DNA of 64,000 nt from Billgrantia gudaonensis. Its GTDB lineage: Bacteria; Pseudomonadota; Gammaproteobacteria; Pseudomonadales; Halomonadaceae. The DNA lies in assembly GCF_900100195.1 (NCBI RefSeq), contig NZ_FNES01000004.1, positions 1-64,000 on the forward strand. Reading direction: 5' to 3'. Each line of letters starts with the position of its first letter. Positions within the stretch are counted from its first letter, which is position 1. The notes beneath the pieces are model-generated. The model ran no database searches. It worked only from the letters and a program-made list of their open reading frames with translations, and was not told the DNA's origin. The translations under genes and the position numbers were made by a program. Below are positions 21,089 to 31,160 of the stretch, one piece after another.

Positions 21089-22122
21089 GGCCGCACCTCG
21101 CCGGCGGCGTCCTGGGCCGCCTCGTGCGGAACCAGGCCGAAATGCTGCCATGCCTGGCGCGTGACCATCCGCCCTCGTGGGGTCCGCATCATCAGCCCCT
21201 GCTGGATCAAATAGGGCTCGATGACGTCTTCGATGGTATCGCGCTCCTCGCCAATGGCCGCGGACAGCGAGTCGACCCCGACCGGCCCACCGTCGAACTT
21301 CTCGATCATCGCCAGCAGCAGGCGCCGGTCCATGTGATCGAGACCGTGATGATCGACGTGCAGCATGTTGAGCGCCTGGTCGGCGATGGCCGCATCCACC
21401 CGACCGCTGCCGCGCACCTCGGCGAAATCGCGCACCCGGCGCAGCAGCCGGTTGGCGATGCGTGGCGTGCCACGCGAGCGGCGAGCCACCTCGGTGGCGC
21501 CGGCCACGTCGGTCTCGACGCCGAGCAATCGCGCCGAACGACTGACGATCTCGGTCAACTCGTCGGTGGCGTAGAACTCCAAACGCTGCACGATCCCGAA
21601 TCGGTCGCGCAGTGGCGAGGTCAAAAGCCCTGCCCGGGTCGTCGCCCCCACCAGGGTGAAATGGGGCAGGTCCAGTTTGATGGAGCGTGCCGCCGGCCCC
21701 TCGCCGATGACGATATCGAGCTGGAAGTCTTCCATCGCCGGATAGAGAATCTCCTCCACCACCGGCGAGAGACGGTGGATCTCGTCGATGAACAGTACGT
21801 CGCCCGGCTGCAGGTTGGTGAGCATGGCGGCCAGGTCGCCGGCGCGCTCCAGCACCGGCCCCGACGTCGACTTGAGCCCCACCCCCATCTCGGTAGCGAT
21901 GATGTTGGCCAGGGTCGTCTTGCCGAGCCCCGGCGGACCGAAAACCAGAGTGTGATCGAGACTCTCGTCGCGACCGCGAGCGGCGCTGATGAAAATGTCC
22001 AGCTGCTCGCGCACGCGCGGCTGGCCGATGTACTCGGCCAGACGCTGAGGGCGGATGGCATGATCGATGCGGCGCTCGCCCTCGCGCTCGTCGGCGGCAA
22101 TCAGTCGGTCATTGTCGATCAT
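21085..22122 (-). CDS. ruvB: Holliday junction branch-migration helicase RuvB
   Basis: RuvB is the AAA+ motor that drives RuvA-bound Holliday junctions. It is 345 aa. Walker A is [11 protein letters not shown], Walker B is LFIDEIHRL, sensor I is [21 protein letters not shown], the arginine-finger segment [19 protein letters not shown] follows, and a winged-helix end carries [13 protein letters not shown]. The ATG at 22122 has GAGGAG upstream. It lies 65 bp after ruvA. Confidence 0.97.
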   Translation of the reverse strand: MIDNDRLIAADEREGERRIDHAIRPQRLAEYIGQPRVREQLDIFISAARGRDESLDHTLVFGPPGLGKTTLANIIATEMGVGLKSTSGPVLERAGDLAAMLTNLQPGDVLFIDEIHRLSPVVEEILYPAMEDFQLDIVIGEGPAARSIKLDLPHFTLVGATTRAGLLTSPLRDRFGIVQRLEFYATDELTEIVSRSARLLGVETDVAGATEVARRSRGTPRIANRLLRRVRDFAEVRGSGRVDAAIADQALNMLHVDHHGLDHMDRRLLLAMIEKFDGGPVGVDSLSAAIGEERDTIEDVIEPYLIQQGLMMRTPRGRMVTRQAWQHFGLVPHEAAQDAAGEVRP

Positions 22123-22187
22123 GCCACTCCTCGCTTTCATGTGGAGCCACCGGCCGAGCGGCTCCCGCCATGTAGACCGTCACTGCC

Positions 22188-22802
22188 TCAACCCGCCATC
22201 CGGCGCGTCAGCGCCGCCTTGATCATCGCTTCGATGGAGAGGCCCTCCTCCACGCCGACCAACATCTTGGCAGCCTCGGCCGGCTTGTACCCCAGGCTCA
22301 CGAGTGCCGCCTCGGCATCGGCCAACGGGTCCGTTTCGCGTGCGTCCATGGACGCGCTGGCGGACTCGGAGGCCAAGACCGCACCATCGCGGCGCTCCCA
22401 ATGCGGAAACCGGTCGCGCATTTCGATGATCAGGCGTTCGGCCGTCTTCTTGCCAACCCCCGGCAGACGCGTGAGCGCCTTGGCATCGTCGTCCATCACG
22501 CAGCGCATGAAGGCCGCTTCGTCCATGCCGGAAAGGATCGCCAAGGCCAGCTTCGGACCAATGCCGTTGACGCGAATGAGAGCACGGAACAAGGCGCGCT
22601 CCTGCTCGCGGGCAAACCCGTAGAGCAGATGCGCATCGTCGCGCACCACCAGATGGGTATACAGCGAAACCCCTTCGCCGACGCCGGGCAAGGCCACCAA
22701 GGTGGTCATCGATGCCTCGACTTCATAGCCGACGCCACCGACGTCCACCACCAGCCAGGGAGGCTGCTTGTCGAGAAGAGTGCCGCGCAGGCGTCCTATC
22801 AT
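22188..22802 (-). CDS. ruvA: Holliday junction DNA helicase subunit RuvA
   Basis: RuvA is the junction-binding tetramer subunit, 204 aa. Its OB-fold start is MIGRLRGTLLDKQPPWLVVDVGGVGYEV, helix-hairpin-helix motifs follow in LIRVNGIGPKLALAILSG and LTRLPGVGKKTAERLIIEMRDR, and the C-terminal RuvB-contact domain is ADAEAALVSLGYKPAEAAKML. A 160-bp gap separates it from ruvC and could contain a promoter. Confidence 0.97.
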   Translation of the reverse strand: MIGRLRGTLLDKQPPWLVVDVGGVGYEVEASMTTLVALPGVGEGVSLYTHLVVRDDAHLLYGFAREQERALFRALIRVNGIGPKLALAILSGMDEAAFMRCVMDDDAKALTRLPGVGKKTAERLIIEMRDRFPHWERRDGAVLASESASASMDARETDPLADAEAALVSLGYKPAEAAKMLVGVEEGLSIEAMIKAALTRRMAG

Positions 22803-22962
22803 GGGCCGAGTTCCTGTATCGGATCAGGCAGCGTCGTGACAATACGAATCACTGCAGCCATGGCGATGCCATGGCGCCACTATACTGGCCGCCCAAGCGG
22901 CTGGCCAGCCCTCATAAAACAGCGTTCACGAACTGCCCACCGACGCTGGGCGGATGACGGCA

Positions 22963-23502
22963 TCACGGCTGGTAGTCACGCCAGGAATCGCCACGACGTC
23001 GACGCCGATGGCCGCCGTAACTGCCGGCGGTGATCAGCCCACGACGTGCATGCGCATGGGTCAGCGCGATAGCCAGGGCATCCGCCGCATCCGCCTGGGG
23101 AGTGCCGTCGAGGCCCAGGATGGCCGTCACCATATGCTGGACCTGCGACTTGTCGGCGTTGCCAGTGCCGGCGACGGCCTGCTTGATCTGACGCGGACCG
23201 TACTCGCTGACCGGCAGACCGTGGTTGGCAGCACAGACGATGGCCGTGCCGCGAGCCTGGCCCAGCTTGAGCGCCGAGTCGGCATTCCTGGCCATGAAAA
23301 CCTGTTCGATGGCGAACTCCGCGGGACGATGCACGGCGATCAGCTCGCTGATGCCGGCATACACCTGGGCCAGTTTCTGGGCCAGGTCGTCGGCCTGGAT
23401 GCGAATGCAGCCGCTGGCCACGTAGCGAGGCGTGGCCGTGGCCACGTCAAGCACGCCATAGCCGGTGATGCGCGAGCCTGGGTCGATGCCCAGGATCAAC
23501 AT
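22963..23502 (-). CDS. ruvC: Crossover junction endodeoxyribonuclease RuvC
   Basis: RuvC is the Holliday-junction resolvase, 179 aa. The catalytic acids are in place: Asp7 in [14 protein letters not shown], Glu in [20 protein letters not shown], and two Asp in [14 protein letters not shown]. It is preceded by yebC with a 9-bp gap, the conserved yebC-ruvCAB order. Confidence 0.97.
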   Translation of the reverse strand: MLILGIDPGSRITGYGVLDVATATPRYVASGCIRIQADDLAQKLAQVYAGISELIAVHRPAEFAIEQVFMARNADSALKLGQARGTAIVCAANHGLPVSEYGPRQIKQAVAGTGNADKSQVQHMVTAILGLDGTPQADAADALAIALTHAHARRGLITAGSYGGHRRRRRGDSWRDYQP

Positions 23503-23511
23503 GGGTGCGGC

Positions 23512-24261
23512 TCACTCGAGCGCATCGAGAGCCTCATCGCTGAAGTCCGCATTGGTATAGACGTTCTGCACGTCGTCCAGATCCTCGAGCCTATCGATCA
23601 GACGGATCACCTTGCTCGCCAGCTCAGCATCCGCGATGGGCGTGTAGGTCTCCGGATAGAGCCCCACGTCGCTATATTCGGGCTCGATACCGGCCGCGAC
23701 CAGGGCATCTTTCACTCGACCGAAGGCCTCGGGAGTGGTGACCACCTCGAGACGCCCGTCATCGCGCACCTCGATTTCCTCGGGTTCCGCTTCCAGGGTC
23801 GCTTCCATGGCCTGCTCCTCCGTGACGTCGGCGGGCAGCAGCAGGCGCCCCTGTTTGTGGAACAGGAACGCCACCGAACCGCTGGTGCCCAGATTGCCGC
23901 CGCACTTGTTGAAAGCGTGACGCACGTCGGAGACGGTGCGGTTGCGATTGTCGGTCATGCACTCCACCAGCAGGGCCACCCCCTCGGGTCCGTATCCTTC
24001 GTAGACGCACTCCTCCATGTCGTCGCCATCGGCGTTGCCGGCGCCTCGGTCCACGGCACGCTGGATGGTGTCCTTGGTCATGTTGTTGGCCAGCGCCTTG
24101 TCGATGGCCGCCCGCAGCCGCGGGTTGTCGTCGGGCTCCGGCCCACCCAGGCGCGCGGCCACGTTGAGTTCGCGAATCAGCTTGGAAAAGATCTTGCCAC
24201 GCTTGGCGTCCTGGGCCGCCTTGCGGTGCTTGATATTGGCCCACTTGCTGTGGCCTGCCAT
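23512..24261 (-). CDS. yebC: YebC/PmpR-family protein (TACO1 homologue)
   Basis: A 249-aa protein starting [25 protein letters not shown], the family signature, and continuing with [26 protein letters not shown]. Homologues act as transcription regulators in some bacteria and as ribosome-associated factors aiding translation of proline-rich stretches in others; which applies here cannot be seen. It lies between aspS and ruvC as in many gammaproteobacteria. Confidence 0.95.
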   Translation of the reverse strand: MAGHSKWANIKHRKAAQDAKRGKIFSKLIRELNVAARLGGPEPDDNPRLRAAIDKALANNMTKDTIQRAVDRGAGNADGDDMEECVYEGYGPEGVALLVECMTDNRNRTVSDVRHAFNKCGGNLGTSGSVAFLFHKQGRLLLPADVTEEQAMEATLEAEPEEIEVRDDGRLEVVTTPEAFGRVKDALVAAGIEPEYSDVGLYPETYTPIADAELASKVIRLIDRLEDLDDVQNVYTNADFSDEALDALE

Positions 24262-24291
24262 CGCATCCTCCGGATCGGGTGGTTTGCAGAC

Positions 24292-24319
24292 GACACCGGC
24301 GCCTGATGGCGCCGGTGTC
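24292..24319 (-). terminator. Strong hairpin between aspS and yebC
   Basis: GACACCGGCGCC and GGCGCCGGTGTC form a perfect 12-bp stem with a TGAT tetraloop. It lies in the 81-bp gap between the aspS stop and the yebC start. No T-run follows on the minus strand, so it may pause or attenuate transcription, or protect the aspS mRNA end, rather than fully terminate. Confidence 0.5.
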
Positions 24320-24342
24320 GAGACGAAGGCACCGTCGACGCT

Positions 24343-26124
24343 CTACTCGTCGGCGGTTTCCGGCTTGGCTTTCTGGCGCAAGCGAATGTTGAGCTCGCGC
24401 AGCTGCTCGCCACTCACCACGCCGGGTGCATCGGTCATCAGACAGGCGGCACTCTGGGTCTTGGGGAAGGCGATGACCTCACGAATGGTCCGCGCACCGG
24501 CCATCAGCATGACCAGACGGTCGAGGCCAAAGGCCAGGCCGCCATGGGGCGGAGCACCGTACTGCAGCGCATCGAGCAGGAAGCCGAATTTCTCGCGTGC
24601 CTCGTCTTCTCCAATGCCGAGAATCTCGAACACGGTGTTCTGCATGGCCCGATCGTGGATACGGATCGAACCGCCGCCCAGTTCGGTACCGTTGAGTACC
24701 ATGTCGTAGGCACGCGACAGCGCCGCGGCGGGGTCGGCCTCGAGCGCTTGCGGGCTGCAGGAAGGCGAAGTGAAGGGATGGTGCAGCGGGCTCAGACTGC
24801 CGTCGCTCTCCTCCTCGAACATCGGGAAGTCGACGACCCACAGCGGTGCCCAATCATGGGTGTAGAGATCGAGATCCTCGCCCAGCTTGACGCGCAGCGC
24901 GCCGATCGCCTCGTTGACGATGCGCGCCTTGTCGGCACCGAAGAAGATGATGTCGCCATCCTCGGCGCCCACCCGGTCGAGCAGCGCCTCGACCACGTTC
25001 TCCATGAACTTGACGATGGGCGACTGCAGCCCTTCGAGCCCCTTGGCCCGCTCGTTGACCTTAATCCACGCCAGCCCCTTGGCCCCGTAGATGCCAACGA
25101 ACTTGGTATACTCGTCGATCTCCTTGCGCGTGAGCCTGGCACCGCCCGGCACCCTGAGCGCGGCCACGCGGCCGTCCTCGGCATTGGCCGGACCGGAGAA
25201 GACCTTGAAATCCACCCGCTGCATCAGGTCGTCGACGTCGGCGAGCTCCAGCGGGATGCGCAGATCCGGCTTGTCGGAGCCGTAGCGTTGCATCGCGTCG
25301 TGCCAGGTCATGCGCGGAAACTCGGGCAGCTCGACGGCCAGTACCTCCTGGAAGAGTTGACGGATCATCCGCTCGGTGACGCGCATGATGTCGTCTTCTT
25401 CGACGAAGGAAGCCTCGATGTCGATCTGGGTGAACTCGGGCTGGCGGTCGGCGCGCAGATCCTCGTCGCGGAAACACTTGGCGATCTGGTAGTAGCGATC
25501 GAAGCCGGCCACCATCAGCAGTTGCTTGAACAACTGGGGCGACTGAGGCAGCGCGAAGAAGCTGCCGGGATGGGTCCGGCTCGGCACCAGATAGTCGCGA
25601 GCCCCTTCCGGCGTGGCACGCGTCAGGATCGGCGTCTCGATGTCGAGAAAACCTTCGCCCTCGAGGAAGGCCCGCACGCTGTGGGAGATGCGCGAGCGCA
25701 GGCGCAGCTTGTCGATCATCTCCGGACGACGCAGGTCGATGTAGCGATGCTTGAGACGCACCTCTTCGCCCACTTTGCCATGCTCGTCGAGCTGGAATGG
25801 CGGCGTGACGGCGGTGTTGAGCACCTCCACGTCCTTGGCCAGCACCTCGACCAGGCCGGTGGGCATGTTGGGATTCTGGGTACCTTCCGGACGCAGCCTC
25901 ACCCGCCCCTGAATGCGCAGCACGTACTCGCTGCGGGCACGGTCGGCATTCGCGAAAGCCTCGGCGGTATCGGGATCGACCACGACCTGGGCGATGCCGT
26001 CGCGATCGCGCATGTCGAGGAAGATCACGCCCCCGTGGTCACGGCGGCGGTGAACCCAGCCGCACAGGGTGACCGTCTGGTCCACCAGGGTCTCGTTGAG
26101 CTGGCCGCAATAATGGCTGCGCAT
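24343..26124 (-). CDS. aspS: Aspartate-tRNA ligase
   Basis: A class II aminoacyl-tRNA synthetase of 593 aa with the bacterial GAD insertion domain. The N-terminal OB fold is [26 protein letters not shown]; motif 2 is [20 protein letters not shown]; motif 3 is [16 protein letters not shown], followed by [19 protein letters not shown]. Whether it is discriminating (Asp only) or also charges tRNA-Asn cannot be told from these motifs alone. Confidence 0.97.
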   Translation of the reverse strand: MRSHYCGQLNETLVDQTVTLCGWVHRRRDHGGVIFLDMRDRDGIAQVVVDPDTAEAFANADRARSEYVLRIQGRVRLRPEGTQNPNMPTGLVEVLAKDVEVLNTAVTPPFQLDEHGKVGEEVRLKHRYIDLRRPEMIDKLRLRSRISHSVRAFLEGEGFLDIETPILTRATPEGARDYLVPSRTHPGSFFALPQSPQLFKQLLMVAGFDRYYQIAKCFRDEDLRADRQPEFTQIDIEASFVEEDDIMRVTERMIRQLFQEVLAVELPEFPRMTWHDAMQRYGSDKPDLRIPLELADVDDLMQRVDFKVFSGPANAEDGRVAALRVPGGARLTRKEIDEYTKFVGIYGAKGLAWIKVNERAKGLEGLQSPIVKFMENVVEALLDRVGAEDGDIIFFGADKARIVNEAIGALRVKLGEDLDLYTHDWAPLWVVDFPMFEEESDGSLSPLHHPFTSPSCSPQALEADPAAALSRAYDMVLNGTELGGGSIRIHDRAMQNTVFEILGIGEDEAREKFGFLLDALQYGAPPHGGLAFGLDRLVMLMAGARTIREVIAFPKTQSAACLMTDAPGVVSGEQLRELNIRLRQKAKPETADE

Positions 26125-26180
26125 GTCGTATCCTGTGTTCTCGCGTTATCGATTGAGTGTCGTTCCCCGGTGCCTCGGCC

Positions 26181-26444
26181 TCAGGCCGCGGCACCGTCCT
26201 TGGCGGGAGTCTTGCCGGCGGCGGCATCCCCGCCGCCATCGCCGGCCAGATTCTTCTTGCCGCCGGACTTGAAGTCGGTTTCGTACCAGCCACCGCCTGC
26301 CAGCCGGAATCCGGCTGCCGAGATGAGGCGCCCCAGCTCGGGAGCCTGGCAGGCGGGACAGTCGGTCAACGGAGCGGCACTGACCTTCTGGAGCTTTTCC
26401 AGACGGTGACCGCAGGCCTTGCACTGATATTCGTAGATGGGCAT
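26181..26444 (-). CDS. FmdB-type zinc-ribbon protein
   Basis: An 87-aa protein starting MPIYEYQCKACGHRLEKLQK, with a second pair of cysteines in DCPACQAPE, together a four-Cys zinc ribbon. The tail is Gly/Ala/Lys-rich and probably disordered. FmdB-family proteins are named as putative regulators but lack a proven role. It lies 56 bp upstream of aspS on the same strand, a frequent pairing. The start at 26444 is set by the family N-terminus. Confidence 0.88.
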   Translation of the reverse strand: MPIYEYQCKACGHRLEKLQKVSAAPLTDCPACQAPELGRLISAAGFRLAGGGWYETDFKSGGKKNLAGDGGGDAAAGKTPAKDGAAA

Positions 26445-26611
26445 GGTTTTTCTCACTCTGATTAGACAGCGCAACCACCGGCGAAGATATAAGGCCGGAC
26501 CGAACACTTTCCAAGTCTGCCATCAAAGCCCGATAGTATAGCCTGACAGTCGGGGCCTGTCCCAGCCCTGCAACCGACCCGACGACCACGCCAAGAAACG
26601 AGGAAACCGCC

Positions 26612-27547
26612 ATGAAAGCCGTGATTCTCGATGCCGCAAGCCTGGGCCCCGATGTCGACCTGTCCCCCATCCGCGACCAGGTGGACGATCTCGAGGTGCA
26701 TGACCTCAGCACGACGGCGCAGAGCCGGGAGCGGTTGACGAATGCTCAGGTCGCCATCGTCAACAAGGTGGTGCTGGATGCGCCGACCCTGGAAGCGCTG
26801 CCCGAACTCGAGCTGATCTGCGTGCTTGCCACCGGTACCAACAACATCGACATGGCAGCTGCCGAAAAGCTGGGAATCACGGTGAAGAACGTCACCGCCT
26901 ACGGCACCGCCAGCGTGGCCCAGCACACCCTGATGCTGATGTTGGCTCTCGCCAATCGGCTGCCGCTCTATCAGCGTGACGTGGCTGCCGGCCGCTGGGG
27001 CGAATCCGCTTTCTTCTGCCGCATGGATCACCGCACCCTGCAGCTGGAAGGCAAGCACCTGGCGATCGTCGGACAAGGAGAGCTCGGCAAGCGCGTCGGC
27101 AGCCTGGCCAACGCCTTCGGCATGCATGTCACCTATGCCGCCAGGCCGGGCAACGAGGCCGCCGACAGCCGGCCGGCCATCGCCGAACTGGCCCCCGAAG
27201 CGGACGTGATCAGCCTGCACTGCCCACTCAGCGAGGCCACACGCCACCTGTTCGATGCAGGCCGCCTGGCTACCCTCAAGCCGGATGCGCTGCTGATCAA
27301 TTGCGCTCGCGGCGGCATCATCGACGAAGAAGCGGCACTGGAAGCACTGCGTGGCGGCCGCCTGGGCGGCCTGGGGGTCGACGTCCTTCCGGTGGAGCCT
27401 CCGCGTGACGGACACCCGCTGATCGATGCGCTGGACGAACCGCTGAACCTGATCGTCACGCCGCACAACGCTTGGATCACCCCGGAAGCGCGCCAGAACG
27501 TCGTGGCCTTGACGGCTGACAATCTGCGCGATTATCGCATGCGTTGA
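26612..27547 (+). CDS. D-2-hydroxyacid dehydrogenase (hydroxypyruvate reductase-like)
   Basis: A 311-aa NAD(P)-dependent dehydrogenase of the glycerate/hydroxypyruvate type. The cofactor motif is VGQGELGKRVG, with Gln in place of the usual Leu or Phe. The substrate Arg is in NCARGGIIDE and the catalytic His in TPHNAWITPEA. Substrate-side motifs LATGTNNID and VTAYGTASVAQHTLMLML resemble HprA. It is divergent from the FmdB gene. Likely substrates are hydroxypyruvate or glyoxylate; the sequence does not decide. Confidence 0.9.
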   Translation: MKAVILDAASLGPDVDLSPIRDQVDDLEVHDLSTTAQSRERLTNAQVAIVNKVVLDAPTLEALPELELICVLATGTNNIDMAAAEKLGITVKNVTAYGTASVAQHTLMLMLALANRLPLYQRDVAAGRWGESAFFCRMDHRTLQLEGKHLAIVGQGELGKRVGSLANAFGMHVTYAARPGNEAADSRPAIAELAPEADVISLHCPLSEATRHLFDAGRLATLKPDALLINCARGGIIDEEAALEALRGGRLGGLGVDVLPVEPPRDGHPLIDALDEPLNLIVTPHNAWITPEARQNVVALTADNLRDYRMR

Positions 27548-27689
27548 GGATGTACCGATGCGTGCTTAGAAGGTGTCGCTATTGGTGGGCAGCGATCAAA
27601 GATAACCGTATAAAGACTTCTCGAACTTGCAGCCAGCGCCTCACGACTCGATACTCGAGGCAGCACGCCAATCAACCAGGGAACGGGCC

Positions 27690-28595
27690 ATGCTGCACAA
27701 TTTCGGTTCGATCAATCTCGACCACGTCTACCGCGTCCCCCACCTCGTACGCCCGGGCGAGACCCTGGCAAGCAGCGATTACCACGTCGGACTCGGCGGC
27801 AAGGGGGCCAACCAGTCGCTGGCCATGGCCCTGGCCGGCGGTGAAGTTTCGCACTGGGGACGCATCAGCCGCCAGGACGCCTGGGCACGCGACATCCTTG
27901 CTCGGGCCGGAGTCAACGTCACCTTCACCGAACTGGTCGATGCTCCCAGCGGCCACGCCATCATCCAGGTCGACGACCGCGGCGAAAACGCCATCATCCT
28001 CTTCCCCGGCGCCAATCACGGCTTCACGGCTACCGACATCGAGGCGTTGCTCGATGCCTGCGAACCCGGCGACTGGATTCTCACTCAGAACGAGTGCAGC
28101 GCCCTGCCCGAGCTATTCTCCCGGGCCCGCCAGCACGGCGTGAATCTCGCCTTCAACCCGGCTCCGATGAGCGATGCGGTTAACCGGCTGCCGTTGACCG
28201 CCTGCGACCTGCTGTTCGTCAACCGCGGCGAAGCCGCCTGGCTGGCCGGCGTGGCACAAGACGAACCGGCCGAGCGGCTGCTGGATGCCCTGAGCGAACG
28301 TCTCCCCGATACCGCCACCGTCCTGACGCTGGGCCACGACGGTGCCTGGTACCAGGAGGGCACCGCCCGCCATCACCAGCCGGCACTGGCGGTCGAGGCC
28401 GTCGATACCACGGCCGCCGGCGACACCTTCATCGGCTATTTCCTGGCTCGAAGACAGGCCGGCGATGCCGTCCCCCGCTGCCTGGAAGTGGCCGCCACCG
28501 CCGCGGCCCTTGGCGTCATGCGCCCCGGGGCCGCGGAGAGCATTCCCGGCAGGAACGACGTCGAGCAGGCACTGCGAGACGGTCTCCCCGGCTGA
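27690..28595 (+). CDS. PfkB-family sugar kinase, probable ribokinase
   Basis: A 301-aa PfkB kinase. N-terminal signature GGKGANQSLAMALAGG and C-terminal anion-hole motif DTTAAGDTFIGYFLARR with the catalytic Asp. NVTFTELVDAPSGHAIIQVDDRGENAIILFPGAN resembles ribokinase. The start MLHNFGSINLDHV has AGGGAACG upstream. It is followed after 44 bp by a nucleoside hydrolase, so it likely phosphorylates the ribose that enzyme releases, a compact nucleoside salvage unit. Confidence 0.88.
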   Translation: MLHNFGSINLDHVYRVPHLVRPGETLASSDYHVGLGGKGANQSLAMALAGGEVSHWGRISRQDAWARDILARAGVNVTFTELVDAPSGHAIIQVDDRGENAIILFPGANHGFTATDIEALLDACEPGDWILTQNECSALPELFSRARQHGVNLAFNPAPMSDAVNRLPLTACDLLFVNRGEAAWLAGVAQDEPAERLLDALSERLPDTATVLTLGHDGAWYQEGTARHHQPALAVEAVDTTAAGDTFIGYFLARRQAGDAVPRCLEVAATAAALGVMRPGAAESIPGRNDVEQALRDGLPG

Positions 28596-28639
28596 TCCCG
28601 ACGCCCTCATTCGCACCTTCCGACGAACAAGGAGTCAGC

Positions 28640-29584
28640 GTGTCGCATTCCATCATCTTCGATACCGACCCTGGCGTGGACGACGCTCAGGCCATTGCCA
28701 TCGCCCTGCGCCATCCCGAGATCGAGTTGCTCGGCCTGACCACCACCTACGGCAATGTCGATGTGACCACCGCCACCCACAATGCCCTGCTGCTCGCCCA
28801 GCTCGCCGGACGTGACGACGTACCGGTCGCCCAGGGAGCGGCAGGGCCGCTGGTCAAGGCACGGCATCCGGCACCGGCCCATATCCACGGTGCCAACGGG
28901 CTCGGCGATATCGATCTGCCCGAGGTGACCGGCCGAGCCGACCCGCGCAGTGCCGCGCAGTTCATCGTCGACACCGTCGACGAGCGCCCCGGCGAGGTGA
29001 CCCTGGTGGCCGTAGGGCCGGTAGGCAACCTGGCTGCCGCGCTACAGCTCGACCCAACGCTCATCGACAAGGTCAAGCGCGTGGTGATCATGGGCGGCTC
29101 GATCCGCGAAGGCGGCAACGTCACCCCGGTGGCCGAGGCCAACATGTTCAACGATCCGGATGCGGCATCCCGCGTGCTGACGGCGGGCTGGCCGCTGACG
29201 CTGGTCGGCCTGGACGTGACCCACCGGTGCGTGCTGAGCGAGTCGCACATGGCGCGCATCGCCGCCGGACAGGGCGAGCTGGGCCGCGTGCTGGCCGACA
29301 GCTATGCCTTCTATCGTGACTTCTACCGGGAGTTCCTCGGCATCGACGGCTGCTGCCCCCACGATAGCTGCGCCCTCGCCTGGCTGCTGCGCCCAGAGCT
29401 GTTCACCACCGCCCCGGGGCACCTCAACGTAGTGACGCGCGGCGAGGCGGAAGGCCAGACCGTCTTCGCGCCCGAGGGGCGCACCTTCATCGCCCCGCGC
29501 TGGTCACAGACCCCGCTGGTCGAGGCTTGCCTGGAAGTGGACGGCGACGCCGTGGTGGAGTGGATCGCCGACACGCTGGCGTAA
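28640..29584 (+). CDS. Inosine/uridine-preferring nucleoside hydrolase
   Basis: A 314-aa nucleoside N-ribohydrolase. The calcium-binding motif IIFDTDPGVDDAQAI is at the N-terminus; IMGGSIREGGNVTPVAEANMFNDPDAA and CCPHDSCALAWLL complete the active site. It hydrolyses nucleosides to base and ribose. The GTG start at 28640 has AAGGAG with 6-nt spacing. It forms an operon with the upstream ribokinase-like gene. Confidence 0.93.
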   Translation: MSHSIIFDTDPGVDDAQAIAIALRHPEIELLGLTTTYGNVDVTTATHNALLLAQLAGRDDVPVAQGAAGPLVKARHPAPAHIHGANGLGDIDLPEVTGRADPRSAAQFIVDTVDERPGEVTLVAVGPVGNLAAALQLDPTLIDKVKRVVIMGGSIREGGNVTPVAEANMFNDPDAASRVLTAGWPLTLVGLDVTHRCVLSESHMARIAAGQGELGRVLADSYAFYRDFYREFLGIDGCCPHDSCALAWLLRPELFTTAPGHLNVVTRGEAEGQTVFAPEGRTFIAPRWSQTPLVEACLEVDGDAVVEWIADTLA

Positions 29585-29594
29585 GCGTTTCACA

Positions 29595-29867
29595 TCACAA
29601 GGTGACGAAATTGTCCGGGTCACGCGGCTCGAGGGGTTCGAACTCGACGTGGGTGACCCGGGCATTGGGCGGCCCCTTCCATAGCCAGGCGGCTACCTGA
29701 TTGACCGCCTCACCATCGCCGCACAACAGCACCTCCACCCGGCCGTCCGGCAAGTTCCTGGCATGGCCGGTCACGCCGTGCTGCAGCGCCTGTTCCTGGG
29801 TGGCACGCCGAAACCACACGCCCTGCACCTTGCCGCTGACCAGGGCCTTGACGCAACGCTTGCTCAT
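29595..29867 (-). CDS. acyP: Acylphosphatase
   Basis: A 90-aa acylphosphatase. The catalytic Arg is in VSGKVQGVWFRRAT and the Asn in GHARNLPDGRVEV; the fold length matches the family. It hydrolyses carboxyl-phosphate bonds such as acetyl phosphate. The ATG at 29867 follows GGAGGAG. It converges with the nucleoside hydrolase, leaving 10 bp. Confidence 0.94.
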   Translation of the reverse strand: MSKRCVKALVSGKVQGVWFRRATQEQALQHGVTGHARNLPDGRVEVLLCGDGEAVNQVAAWLWKGPPNARVTHVEFEPLEPRDPDNFVTL

Positions 29868-30073
29868 TGCAGCTCCTCCCGATGGATTCAGCCCCGTTCT
29901 AGCATTACCCATCCCTTCCCGGCCAGAGGTTCCCGGCCGGGTGCGGATGCTCTAAGCTTTTCCCAGACGGCTCAGCGCCACAAGCGCCGGCCGTTGCCAT
30001 CGTCGAAGCCATACCCGGCTTCGCGCCCTGACCGGGCACAACAACAACGCCATCCTCACGAGGGAGACACGTC

Positions 30074-31114
30074 ATGCCGGTCTTCGACCATCCCGAATTC
30101 GACCATCACCAGCACGTTGCCTTCGGCAGCGACGAGACGAGTGGCCTGCGCGCCATCATCGCCATTCACGATACCCGACGCGGCCCTGCCTTGGGTGGCC
30201 TGCGCATTTTCCCCTACGCCAGCGATGCCGACGCCCTCACCGACGTGCTGCGCCTGTCTCGCGGCATGACCTACAAGTCGGCGCTCGCCGACTTGCCGCT
30301 GGGCGGCGGCAAGGCAGTGATCATCGCCGACCCGAGCCGCGACAAGACACCCGAGCTACTGCGCGCCATGGGACGTTTCGTCGACTCGCTGGGCGGACGC
30401 TACATCACCGCCGAGGATTCAGGCTCCAGCGAATCGGACATGCGGATCATCCACGAGACGACGCCTCACGTCAGCGGCCTGGGCCGCCGGCCCGGCGACT
30501 CCGGCGACCCCTCTCCCTTCACCGCCCGCGGCGTGTTCTGCGCGCTCAACAGCGCCGTGCGCCACGGCTTGGGCCGCCAGGATCTCGACGGACTGCGTGT
30601 GGCCATCCAGGGCGTGGGGCATGTGGGCGCCCACCTGGCCAGGCAACTTCACGAGGCCGGAGCGCGACTCGTGCTCAGCGACGTGAATCGCCAACCCCTC
30701 GTCAACCTGGCCGAGGAACTGGGGGCCGAGACGCTGGATCCAGGAGCGATTTTCGATGCCGATGTCGACGTCTTCGCTCCCTGCGCCCTTGGAGCGGTGC
30801 TGGATGCCGGCGTCATCGACCGGCTCAAGGCCAAGGTGGTCTGCGGCGCCGCCAACAACCAGCTGGCCACGGCGGACATGGCCGATCGGTTGCAAGCACG
30901 GGGCATCCTCTATGCCCCGGACTACGTGGCCAATGCCGGCGGCGTGATCGAGATCGCCTGGCGGCAGCGACGCCAGGCCTCGCGGGATGCCGTCATGCGG
31001 CATATCGAGGGCATCGGCGACACCCTGGACGAAATCTTCGCACGCTCGAGGTCCACCGGCACGAACCCGGCGGCGATAGCCGACCAGTTGGCCCGTGAGC
31101 GTCTGGACGTCTAG
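30074..31114 (+). CDS. Glu/Leu/Phe/Val dehydrogenase (leucine dehydrogenase-like)
   Basis: A 346-aa NAD-dependent amino-acid dehydrogenase. The substrate domain has [10 protein letters not shown], the lysine-bearing [19 protein letters not shown] and [17 protein letters not shown]. The cofactor domain begins [14 protein letters not shown], and CGAANNQLA and [15 protein letters not shown] follow as in leucine/valine dehydrogenases. The length fits Leu/Phe dehydrogenase rather than the longer glutamate enzymes. It stands alone between the divergent acyP and the convergent yihY. Confidence 0.9.
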   Translation: MPVFDHPEFDHHQHVAFGSDETSGLRAIIAIHDTRRGPALGGLRIFPYASDADALTDVLRLSRGMTYKSALADLPLGGGKAVIIADPSRDKTPELLRAMGRFVDSLGGRYITAEDSGSSESDMRIIHETTPHVSGLGRRPGDSGDPSPFTARGVFCALNSAVRHGLGRQDLDGLRVAIQGVGHVGAHLARQLHEAGARLVLSDVNRQPLVNLAEELGAETLDPGAIFDADVDVFAPCALGAVLDAGVIDRLKAKVVCGAANNQLATADMADRLQARGILYAPDYVANAGGVIEIAWRQRRQASRDAVMRHIEGIGDTLDEIFARSRSTGTNPAAIADQLARERLDV

Positions 31115-31138
31115 CCCCGGCAACGATCGTACCGCACA

Positions 31139-31158
31139 GGGGCGGCACGAGCCGCCCC
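31139..31158. terminator. Hairpin between convergent genes
   Basis: GGGGCGGC (31139-31146), loop ACGA, GCCGCCCC (31151-31158): a perfect 8-bp GC-rich stem located between the stop codons of the converging dehydrogenase and YihY genes. T-runs are poor on both sides, so efficiency is uncertain. Confidence 0.55.
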
Positions 31159-31160
31159 GT

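Noticed and set aside
24544..26409. 621-codon plus-strand open frame
   Set aside because: It is antisense to aspS, a confidently identified essential gene. Long spurious frames are expected at this GC content; the same applies to frames at 37618-39297 (uvrB) and 42364-43782 (prfC).
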